Of a stretch of DNA of 64,000 nucleotides, positions 51,846 through 61,121 are shown piece after piece (position 1 is the stretch's first letter; each line of letters begins with the position of its first letter). Made by a program: the position numbers and the translations under genes. The notes under the pieces are model-generated. The model had not been told where the DNA came from and ran no database searches. It saw nothing but the letters and a program-made list of their open reading frames with translations. The stretch covers positions 9,176,001 through 9,240,000 of the forward strand of contig NC_066283.1 of assembly GCF_905404315.1 (NCBI RefSeq), written 5' to 3'. The stretch comes from Leptidea sinapis. Lineage: Eukaryota; Arthropoda; Insecta; Lepidoptera; Pieridae.

Positions 51846-54533
51846 GGCCGCCGCACAAAATTATGATTTCAGCGATATGGATATCGTACCCGAGGTTCTC
51901 AATGTGCAGAGAAAGATTTTGTGGTCAATTTTCAAATCCAAGATGGCCGCCTCTCAAAAGTAAGATAAATACATTATTGGTATCGTATCCCAGGTTCTCG
52001 AGGGTGCTGAGAACGATTTTGTGATTATTTTTCTAATCCAAGATGGCCGCCGTACAAAATTATGATTTCAGCAATATGGATATCGTACCCGAGGTTCTCG
52101 AGGGTGCAGAGAACGATTTGGTGATCATTTTTCAAATCCAAGATGGCCGCCGCACAAAATTATGATTTCAGCGATATGGATATCGTACCCGAGGTTCTCG
52201 AGGGTGCAGAGAAAGATTTTGTGGTCAATTTTCAAATCCAAGATGGCCGCCGCTCAAAAGTATGATAACTACATTATGGGTATCGTATCCCAGGTTCTTG
52301 AGGGTGCTGAGAAAAATTTTGTGATCATTTTTAAATACAAGATGGCCGCCGCACAAAATTATGATTTCAGCAATATGGATATCGTACCCGAGGTTCTCGA
52401 GGGTGCAGAGAAAGATTTTGTGGTCAGTTTTCAAATCCAAGATGGCCGCCGCACAAAATTATGATTTCAGCAATATGGATATCGTGTCCGAGATTCTCGA
52501 GGGTGCCGAGAACAATTCTGTGATCATTTTTGAAATCCAAGAGGGCTGCCGCAAACAATAATGTTTTCAGCAATATGGATATCGTGTCTGAGGTTCTCGA
52601 GGGTGCAGAAAATAATTTTGGGATCATTTTTAAGTCCGAAATGGCCGCTGCTCAAAAATATGATAACTAGATTATGGGTATCGAATCCTTTGTTCTCGAG
52701 GGTGCAGAGAAAGATTTGGTGATATTTTTCAAATCCAAGATGGCCGCCGCACAAAATTATGATTTCAGCGATATGGATATCGTACCCGAGGTTCTCAATG
52801 TGCAGAGAAAGATTTTGTGGTCAATTTTCAAATCCAAGATGGCCGCCTCTCAAAAGTAAGATAAATACATTATTGGTATCGTATCCCAGGTTCTCGAGGG
52901 TGCTGAGAACGATTTTGTGATTATTTTTCTAATCCAAGATGGCTGCCGTACAAAATTATGATTTTAGCAATATGGATATCGTACCCGAGGTTCTCGAGGG
53001 TGCAGAGAACGATTTGGTGAACATTTTTCAAATCCAAGATGGCCGCCGCACAAAATTATGATTTCAGCGATATGGATATCGTACCCGAGGTTCTCGAGGG
53101 TGCAGAGAAAGATTTTGTGGTCAATTTTCAAATCCAAGATGGCCGCCGCTCAAAAGTATGATAACTACATTATGGGTATCGTATCCCAGGTTCTTGAGGG
53201 TGCTGAGAAAAATTTTGTGATCATTTTTAAATACAAGATGGCCGCCGCACAAAATTATGATTTCAGCAATATGGATATCGTACCCGAGGTTCTCGAGGGT
53301 GCAGAGAAAGATTTTGTGGTCAGTTTTCAAATCCAAGATGGCCGCCGCACAAAATTATGATTTCAGCAATATGGATATCGTGTCCGAGATTCTCAAGGGT
53401 GCCGAGAACAATTCTGTGATCATTTTTGAAATCCAAGAGGGCTGCCGCAAACAATAATGTTTTCAGCAATATGGATATCGTGTCTGAGGTTCTCGAGGGT
53501 GCAGAAAATAATTTTGGGATCATTTTTAAGTCCGAAATGGCCGCTGCTCAAAAATATGATAACTAGATTATGGGTATCGAATCCTTTGTTCTCGAGGGTG
53601 CAGAGAAAGATTTGGTGATATTTTTCAAATCCAAGATGGCCGCCGCACAAAATTATGATTTCAGCGATATGGATATCGTACCCGAGGTTCTCAATGTGCA
53701 GAGAAAGATTTTGTGGTCAATTTTCAAATCCAAGATGGCCGCCTCTCAAAAGTAAGATAAATACATTATTGGTATCGTATCCCAGGTTCTCGAGGGTGCT
53801 GAGAACGATTTTGTGATTATTTTTCTAATCCAAGATGGCCGCCGTACAAAATTATGATTTCAGCAATATGGATATCGTACCCGAGGTTCTCGAGGGTGCA
53901 GAGAACGATTTGGTGAACATTTTTCAAATCCAAGATGGCCGCCGCACAAAATTATGATTTCAGCAATATGGATATCGTACCCGAGGTTCTCGAGGGTGCA
54001 GAGAAAGATTTTGTGGTCAATTTTCAAATCCAAGATGGCCGCCGCTCAAAAGTATGATAACTACATTATGGGTATCGTATCCCAGGTTCTTGAGGGTGCT
54101 GAGAAAAATTTTGTGATCATTTTTAAATACAAGATGGCCGCCGCACAAAATTATGATTTCAGCAATATGGATATCGTACCCGAGGTTCTCGAGGGTGCAG
54201 AGAAAGATTTTGTGGTCAGTTTTCAAATCCAAGATGGCCGCCGCACAAAATTATGATTTCAGCAATATGGATATCGTGTCCGAGATTCTCAAGGGTGCCG
54301 AGAACAATTCTGTGATCATTTTTGAAATCCAAGAGGGCTGCCGCAAACAATAATGTTTTCAGCAATATGGATATCGTGTCTGAGGTTCTCGAGGGTGCAG
54401 AAAATAATTTTGGGATCATTTTTAAGTCCGAAATGGCCGCTGCTCAAAAATATGATAACTAGATTATGGGTATCGAATCCTTTGTTCTCGAGGGTGCAGA
54501 GAAAGATTTGGTGATATTTTTCAAATCCAAGAT
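51846..54533 (+). repeat. 896-bp nine-monomer unit, three tandem copies
   Basis: Copies run at about 51,846-52,741, 52,742-53,637 and 53,638-54,533. All carry TGGGTATCGAATCCTTTG and a one-base-shorter GGTGATATTTTTCAAATCC (near 52,717, 53,613 and 54,509). Small differences separate them: GATTCTCGAGGGTGCCG in the first versus CTCAAGG in the others, AAGATGGCTGCCGTAC in the second, and CAGCAATATGG instead of CAGCGATATGG at 53,961 in the third. The length equals that of the unit at 23-25 kb, but monomer order differs, so equal size may be coincidence. Confidence 0.91.
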
Positions 54534-54803
54534 GGCCGCCGCACAAAATTATGATTTCAGCGATATGGATATCGTACCCGAGGTTCTCAATGTGCAGAGA
54601 AAGATTTGTGGTCAATTTTCAAATCCAAGATGGCCGCCTCTCAAAAGTAAGATAAATACATTATCAAGATGGCCGCCGATCAAAATTATGATAACTACAT
54701 TATGGGTATCGTATCCGAGGAACTCGAGGGTGCAGAGAACGATTTTGTGATCATTTTTCAAATCGAAGACGGCCGCCGCTCAAAAGTATGATTACTACAT
54801 TAT
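54534..54803 (+). repeat. Partial unit and satellite flank left of the insertion
   Basis: This starts like a fourth 896-type unit, then switches to the TTATCAAGATGGCCGCCG string at 54,661 and ends in GATTACTACATTAT. It is collinear with 49,320-49,583 (offset 5,220), apart from one missing T in AAGATTTGTGGTC near 54,601. It supplies the left flank of the insertion. Confidence 0.88.
54800..54803 (+). other. Left target-site copy (TTAT)
   Basis: The last four satellite bases before the element read TTAT, as in the empty paralogues at 38,895-38,898, 45,630-45,633 and 49,580-49,583. Together with TTAA on the right it forms an imperfect four-base target duplication. Confidence 0.75.
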
Positions 54804-54818
54804 CCTTTCCGGATCGGC
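54804..54818 (+). repeat. Left terminal inverted repeat
   Basis: CCTTTCCGGATCGGC, matching the complement of 55,449-55,463 at 14 of 15 bases; the single mismatch is G versus C at the ninth base. A short direct repeat, CCGGATC, begins inside it (54,809-54,815) and recurs at 54,824-54,830. Confidence 0.85.
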
Positions 54819-54935
54819 GCGCTCCGGATCTCGCTGTACACTATTGATCGGCAAGCTTCCGGCAATTTCGCGGCATTTTCCCCGTGTGTATTATTTTACG
54901 TGTAGTTATAAAATGCTTATAACTAGGGTGATATG

Positions 54936-54948
54936 AGTGACTGTCACT
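54936..54948. repeat. 13-bp palindrome in the element's left half
   Basis: AGTGACTGTCACT consists of two perfect six-base inverted halves around a central T. It does not occur in the satellite. It could form a small hairpin or bind a dimeric protein; no function can be assigned. Confidence 0.55.
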
Positions 54949-55433
54949 GAAAGCTATTGAAACATGCTATAAGACCATGTATAAATTATTCATATTGTCT
55001 TTCTTTTTTTTTTCACACAGACTTTTCATTCGAAAAAAAGTGTAAAAATAGGTATATTTTAAAATAAATATTGTTATTATTGTTAATTACTTGTTTTATT
55101 TATTTCCTTTTATGTTTTTGTAATGAATAGTATATGTTAATTATAAAATAAAGCTTAAATCTCCACAAAGAACGATCTTCGTGTAAAGTCTTGATAACGA
55201 CCGCTCGCTGCGCCGGCCGGGAACAAGTGGACACATAAGTGCTTTGTCCGTAAAGCTATGACGTCGAATATTGGTGGCCTTGAATCGTAACGGATCGAAA
55301 TGTGTTTGGGAATTCACTCGTTCATAACTGCGTAGGCAAATAAACCATCTTGTACACCTAATAAGGGTGAAAACTGGATGAGGTAAAAAAGTGCCCCGCG
55401 GCACAGCCGCTCTCATTGTTTTTTGAATTACCA

Positions 55434-55447
55434 GTGCCCGCGGGCAC
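55434..55447. repeat. Perfect 14-bp palindrome near the right end
   Basis: GTGCCCGCGGGCAC is its own complement and lies one base inside the right terminal repeat. A near copy, GTGCCCCGCGGCAC, lies at 55,391-55,404. Paired subterminal repeats of this sort often serve transposase binding in TTAA elements; that role is inferred. Confidence 0.7.
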
Positions 55448-55448
55448 G

Positions 55449-55463
55449 GCCGATGCGGAAAGG
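55449..55463 (-). repeat. Right terminal inverted repeat
   Basis: The plus strand reads GCCGATGCGGAAAGG, the imperfect complement of the left end. It is followed directly by TTAA and then the satellite GGGTATTG. Confidence 0.85.
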
Positions 55464-55467
55464 TTAA
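55464..55467 (+). other. Right target-site copy (TTAA)
   Basis: Four bases, TTAA, lie between the right end of the element and the resumed satellite GGGTATTGAATC. It differs by one base from the left copy. Either the target was TTAA and the left copy later changed, or the target was TTAT and the right copy changed. Confidence 0.75.
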
Positions 55468-57092
55468 GGGTATTGAATCAGAGGTTCTCGAGGGTGCTGA
55501 GAACGATTTTGTGATCATTTTTCAAATCCAAGATGGCCGCCGCACAAAAATATGATTTCAGCAATATGGATATCGTGTCCGAGGTTCTCGAGGGTGAAGA
55601 AAACAATTTTGGGATCATTTTTAAATCCGAGATGGCTGCCGCACAAAAGTATGATAACTACATTATGGGTATCGTATCCGAGGCTCTCGAGAGTGCAGAA
55701 AACAATTTTGGTATCATTTTTAAATCCGAGATGGCCGCCGCTCAAAAGTATGATAACTAGATTATGGGTATCGTATCCTAGGTTCACGAGGGTGCAGAGA
55801 AAGATTTTGTGATCAGTTTTCAAATCCAAGATGGCCGCCGCTCAAAAGTATGATATCTTCATTATGGATATCGTATCAGAGGTTCTCAAGGGTGCTTAGA
55901 ACGATTTTGTGATTATTTTTCAAATCCAAGATGGCCGCCACACAAAATTATGATTTCAGCTATAAGGATATCGTACCCGAGGTTCTCGAGGGTGCAGAGA
56001 ACGATTTGGTTATCATTTTTCAAATCCAAGATGGCCGCCGCACAAAATTATCATTTCAGCAATTTGGATATCTTACCCGAGATTCTCGAGGGTGCAGAGA
56101 ACGATTTTGTGATCATTTTTCAAATCCAAGATGGCCGCCGCTCAAAAGTATGATTACTACATTATGGGTATCGAAACCCAGGTTCTCGAGGGAGCTGAGA
56201 ACAATTTTGTGATAATTTTTCAAATCCAAGATGGCCGCCGCACAAAAATGTGATTTCAGCAATATGGATATCGTGTCCGAGGTTCTCGAGGGTGCAGAGA
56301 ACGATTTTGTTATCATTTTTCAAATCCATGATGGCCGCCGCACAAAATTATGATTTCAGCAATATGGATATCGTACCCGAGGTTCTCGAGGGTGCAGAGA
56401 ACGATTTGGTGATCATTTTTCAAATCCAAGATGGCTGCCGCACAAAAGTATGATAACTACATTATGGGTATCGTATCCGAGGCTCTCGAGAGTGCAGAAA
56501 ACAATTTTGGTATCATTTTTAAATCCGAGATGGCCGCCGCTCAAAAGTATGATAACTAGATTATGGGTATCGTATCCTAGGTTCACGAGGGTGCAGAGAA
56601 AGATTTTGTGATCAGTTTTCAAATCCAAGATGGCCGCCGCTCAAAAGTATGATATCTTCATTATGGATATCGTATCAGAGGTTCTCAAGGGTGCTTAGAA
56701 CGATTTTGTGATTATTTTTCAAATCCAAGATGGCCGCCACACAAAATTATGATTTCAGCTATAAGGATATCGTACCCGAGGTTCTCGAGGGTGCAGAGAA
56801 CGATTTGGTTATCATTTTTCAAATCCAAGATGGCCGCCGCACAAAATTATCATTTCAGCAATTTGGATATCTTACCCGAGATTCTCGAGGGTGCAGAGAA
56901 CGATTTTGTGATCATTTTTCCAATCCAAGATGGCCTCCGCTCAAAAGTATGATAACTACATTATGGGTATCGAAACCCAGGTTCTCGAGGGAGCTGAGAA
57001 CAATTTTGTGATAATTTTTCAAATCCAAGATGGCCGCCGCACAAAAATGTGATTTCAGCAATATGGATATCGTGTCCGAGGTTCTCGAGGGT
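55468..57092 (+). repeat. Satellite right of the insertion with 799-bp duplication
   Basis: 55,631-56,293 recurs at 56,430-57,092 (offset 799, eight monomers). Both copies share GATGGCTGCCGCACAAAAG, GAGGCTCTCGAGAGTGC, GGTTCACGAGGGTGC, CAGCTATAAGGATATCG and GGATATCTTACCCGAG. The first 93 bp (55,468-55,560) match 49,584-49,676, completing the empty-site alignment. Confidence 0.88.
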
Positions 57093-58809
57093 AAAGAAAA
57101 CAATTTTGGGATCATTTTTAAATACGAGATGGCCGCCGCTCAAAAGTATGAAAACTAGATTATGGGTATCGTATCAGAGGTTCTCGAGGGTGCTGAGAAC
57201 GATTTTGTGATCATTATTCAAATCCAAGATGGCCGCCGCACAAAATAATGATTTCAGCAATATGGATATCGTACCCGAGGTTCTCGAGGGTGCAGAGAAA
57301 GATTTTGTGGACAGTTTTCAAATCCAAGATGGCCGCCGCTCAAAAGTATGATAAATACATTATGGGTATCGTATCCCAGGTTCTCGAGGGTGCTGAGAAC
57401 GATTTGGTGATCATTTTTCTAATCCAAGATGGCCGCCGCACAAAATTATGATAACTACATTATGGGTATCGAAACCCAGGTTCTCGAGGGTGCTGAGAAC
57501 AATTTTGTGATAATTTTTCAAATCCAAGATGGCCGCCGCACAAAAATATGATTTCATCAATATGGATATCGTGTCCGTGGTTCTCGAGGGTGAAGAAAAC
57601 AATTTTGGGATCATTTTTAAATCCGAGATGGCCGCCGCTCAAAAGTATGATAACTAGATTATGGGTATCGTATCAGAGGTTCTCGAGGGTGCTGAGAACG
57701 ATTTTGTGATCATTATTCAAAACCAAGATGGCCGCAGCACAAAATTATGATTTCAGCAATATGGATATCGTACCCGAGGTTCTCGAGGGTGCAGAGAAAG
57801 ATTTTGTGGACAGTTTTCAAATCCAAGATGGCCGCTGCTCAAAATTATGTTTTCACCAATGTGGATATCGTGTCCAAGGTTCACAAGGGTGCAGAAAACA
57901 ATTTTGGGATCAGTTTTAAATCCGAGATGGCCACCGCTCAAAAGTATGATTACTAGATTATGGGTATCGTATCCTAGGTTCTCGAGGGTGCAGAGAAAGA
58001 TTATGTGATCAGTTTTCAAATCCAAGATGGCCGCCGCTCAAAAGTATGATATCTTCATTATGGATATCGTATCAGAGGTTCTCGAGTGTGCTGAGAATGA
58101 TTTTGTGATTATTTTTCAAATCCAAGATGGCTTCCGCACAAAATTATGATTTCAGCAATATAGATATCGTACCCGAGGTTCTTGAGGGTGCAGAGAAGTA
58201 TTTGGTGATCATTTTTCAAATCCAAGATGGCCGCCGCACAAAATTATCATTTCAGCAATTTGGATATCGTACCCGAGATTCTAGAGGGTGCAGAGAACGA
58301 TTTTGTGGACAGTTTTCAAATCCAAGATGGCCGCCGCTCAAAAGTATGGTAACTACATTATGGGTATCGTATCCCAGGTTCTCGAGGGTGCTGAGAACGA
58401 TTTTGTGATCATTTTTCCAATCCAAGATGGCCGCCGCTCAAAAGTATGATAACTACATTATGGGTATCGAAACCCAGGTTCTCGAGGGTGCTGAGAACGA
58501 TTTTGTGATAATTTTTCAAATCCAAGATGGCTGCCGCACAAAAATATGATTTCAGCAATATGGATATCGTGTCCGAGGTTCTCGATGGTGAAGAAAACAA
58601 TTTTGGGATCATTTTTAAATCCGAGATTGCCGCTGCTCAAAAGTATGATAACTAGATTATGGGTATCGTATCAGAGGTTCTCGAGGGTGCTGAGAACGAT
58701 TTTGTGATCATTATTCAAATCCAAGATGGCCGCCGCACAAAATTATGATTTCAGCGATATGGATATCGTACCCGAGGTTCTCGAGGGTGCAGAGAAAGAT
58801 TTTGTGGTC
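57093..58809 (+). repeat. Satellite, body of 5,191-bp duplication, copy 1
   Basis: From about 56,250 to 58,809 the array matches 61,441-64,000 at offset 5,191. Marks shared with the partner are GTGTCCGTGGTTCTCG, GTGTCCAAGGTTCACAAGG and GGCTTCC. Part of it (57,248-57,642) also matches 50,766-51,160, so this string was present on both sides of the insertion. Confidence 0.9.
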
Positions 58810-61121
58810 AATTTTAATTTCCAAGATGGCCGCCGCTCAAAAGTATGATAAATACATTATGGGTATCGTATCCCAGGTTCTCGAGGGTGCTGAGAACGAT
58901 TTTGTGATCATTTTTCTAATCCAAGATGGCCGCCGCACAAAATTATGATTTCAGCAATATGGATATCGTACCCGAGGTTCTCGAGGGTGCAGAGAACGAT
59001 TTGGTGAACATTTTTCAAATCCAAGATGGCCGCCGCACAAAATTATGATTTCAGCGATATGGATATCGTACCCGAGGTTCTCGAGGGTGCAGAGAAAGAT
59101 TTTGTGGTCAATTTTCAAATCCAAGATGGCCGCCGCTCAAAAGTATGATAACTACATTATGGGTATCGTATCAGAGGTTCTCAAGGGTGCTGAGAACGAT
59201 CTTGTGATTATTTTTCAAATCCAAGATGGCCGCTGCACAAAATTATGATTTCAGCAATATGGATATCGTACCCGAGGTTCTCGAGGGTGCAGAGAAAGAT
59301 TTTGTGGTCAGTTTTCAAATCCAAGATGGCCGCCGCTCAAAAGTATGACAACTACATTATGGTTATCGTATCCGAGGTTCTCGAGGAAGCTGAGAACAAT
59401 TTTGTGATCATATTTCAAATCCAAGATGGCTTCCGCACAAAATTATGATTTCAGCAATATGGATATCGTACCCGAGTTTCTCGAGGGTGCAGAGAAAGAT
59501 TTTGTGGTCAGTTTTCAAATCCAAGATGGCCGCCGCTCAAAAGTATGATAACTTCATTATGGGTATCGTATCCCAGGTTCTCGAGGGTGCTGAGAACAAT
59601 TTTGTGATCATTTTTCAAATCCAAGATGGCCGCCGCACAAAATTATGCTTTCAGCAATATAGATATTGTATCCGAGGTTCTCGAGGGTGCAGAGAACGAT
59701 TTTGTGATCATTTTTCAAATCCAAGATGGCCGCCGCTCAAAAGTATGATTACTACGTTATGGGTATCGTGTCCGAGATTCTCGAGAGTGCACAGAACGAT
59801 TTTGTGATCATGTTTGAAATCCAAGATGGCCGCCGCTCAAAATTATGATAACTAGATTATGGGTATCGTATCCTAGGTTCTCGAGAGTGCAGAGAAAGAT
59901 TTTGTGATCAGTTTTCAAATACAAGAAGGCCGCCGCTCAAAAGTATGATAATTACATTATGGGTATCGTACCCGAGGTTCTCGAGGGTGCTGAGAACAAT
60001 TTTGAGATCATTTTTCTAATCCAAGATGGCCGCCGCACAAAATAATGTATTCAGCAATATGGATATCGTGTCCGAGGTTCTCGAGGGTGCAGAAAACAAT
60101 TTTGGGATCATTTTTAAATCCGAGATGGCCGCCGCTCAAAAGAATGATAACTAGATTATGGGAATCGTATCCTAGGTTCTCGAGGGTGCAGAGAAAGATT
60201 TGGTGATCATTTTTCAAATCCAAGATGGCTGCCGCACAAAATTATGATTTCAGCAATATGGATATTGTACCCGAGGTTCTCGAGGGTGCAGAGAAAGATT
60301 TTGTGGTCAGTTTTCAAATCCAAGATGGTCGCCGCTCAAAAGTATGACAACTACATTATGGGTATCGTATCCGAGGTTCTCGAAGAAGCTGAGAACAATT
60401 TTGTGATCATATTTCAAATCCAAGATGGCCGCCGCACAAAATTATGATTTCAGCAATATGGATATCGTACCAGAGGTTCTCGAGGGTGCAGAGAACGATT
60501 TGGTGATCATTTTTCAAATACAAGATGGCCGCCGCTCAAAAGTATGATAACTACATAATGGGTATAATATCCGAGGTTCTCGAGTGTGCAGAAAACAATT
60601 TTGGGATCATTTTTAAATCCGAGATGGCCGCCGCACAAAATTATGACTTCAGCAATATTGATATCGTACCCGAGGTTCTCGAGGGTGCAGAGAACAATTT
60701 TGGGATCATTTTTAAAACCGAGATGGCCGCCGCTCAAAAGTATGATAACTAGATTATGGGTATCGTATCCTAGGTTCTCGAGAGTGCAGAAAACAATTTT
60801 GGGATCATTTTTAAATCCGAGATGGCCGCCGCTCAAAAGTATGATAACTAGATTATGGGTATCGTATCCCAGGTTCTCGAGGGTGCTGAGAACAATTTTG
60901 TGATCATTTTTCAAATCCAAGATGGCCGCCGCACAAAATTATGCTTTCAGCAATATAGATATTGTATCCGAGGTTCTCGAGGGTGCAGAGAACGATTTTG
61001 TGGTCAGTTTTCAAATCCAAGATGGCCGCCGCTCAAAAGTATGATAACTACATTATGCGTATCGTATCCCAGGTTCTCGAGGAAGCTGAGAACAATTTTG
61101 TGATCATATTTCAAATCCAAG
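58810..61121 (+). repeat. Least rearranged stretch: plain A/B dimers
   Basis: Class A and class B alternate with a near-exact 200-bp period, best seen at 59,045, 59,245 and 59,445. No large internal duplication is evident. A short run of 99-bp monomers lies at 60,593-60,825. One unusual monomer has GCACAGAACGATTTTG with ATCATGTTTGAAATCC near 59,790. This may be the closest to the ancestral arrangement, or simply a part that has not been amplified recently. Confidence 0.8.
60726..60824 (+). repeat. Representative 99-bp monomer class
   Basis: This class lacks one base in the T-run region (TTTTTAAATCCGAGATGG instead of TTTTTCAAATCCAAGATGG) and usually has GAAAACAATTTTGGGATC. Because 99 is divisible by three, runs of this class keep one frame open. 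Three successive copies around 60,593-60,825 help explain the 137-codon minus-strand open frame at 60,507-60,920, a 33-residue reading repeat. I regard that frame as an artefact of period, not a gene. Confidence 0.9.

Larger units (their letters stand above)
1..54803 (+). repeat. Satellite array, left arm (about 100-bp monomers)
   Basis: Head-to-tail monomers of 100 or 99 bp run without a break from the first base to the insertion at 54,804. All copies have the same orientation. Each monomer holds, in order, a GCCGCC block, an AAAATTATGATT or AAAAGTATGATA block, GGATATCGTA or GGGTATCGTA, GGTTCTCGAGGGTGC, a GATTTTGTGATCATTTTT block and AAATCCAAGATG. No gene is visible: the longest open frame (7,126-7,614, 162 codons) simply reads successive monomers in changing frames. 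The array starts in mid-monomer, so it continues to the left of the window. Confidence 0.98.
54804..55463. mobile_element. 660-bp non-autonomous piggyBac-like element
   Basis: Unique, non-satellite DNA splits one monomer. The ends are inverted repeats: left CCTTTCCGGATCGGC, right (complement) CCTTTCCGCATCGGC, 14 of 15 matching. The flanks are TTAT and TTAA. TTAA target duplication and CC…GG ends are typical of the piggyBac superfamily; Kolobok elements also use TTAA. The middle (about 54,890-55,150) is AT-rich with a pyrimidine run ending in CACAG at 55,020 and several AATAAA strings. The right third is GC-richer with two palindromes near the end. I see no transposase. The one longer open frame (minus strand, 55,141-55,518) begins in satellite and has no recognisable domain. 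It may be an internal-deletion derivative mobilised by an element elsewhere. Confidence 0.82.

Noticed and set aside
54804..55463. SINE or other retroposon
   Set aside because: There is no poly(A) tail at either border, no A/B boxes were recognised, and the flanks are four bases with inverted terminal repeats rather than a long target duplication.
55141..55518. 125-codon minus-strand open frame as a transposase fragment
   Set aside because: Its start lies in satellite outside the element. It shows no DDD motif or CxxC cysteine cluster, and it runs through the terminal repeat, which a real transposase frame would not be expected to do.
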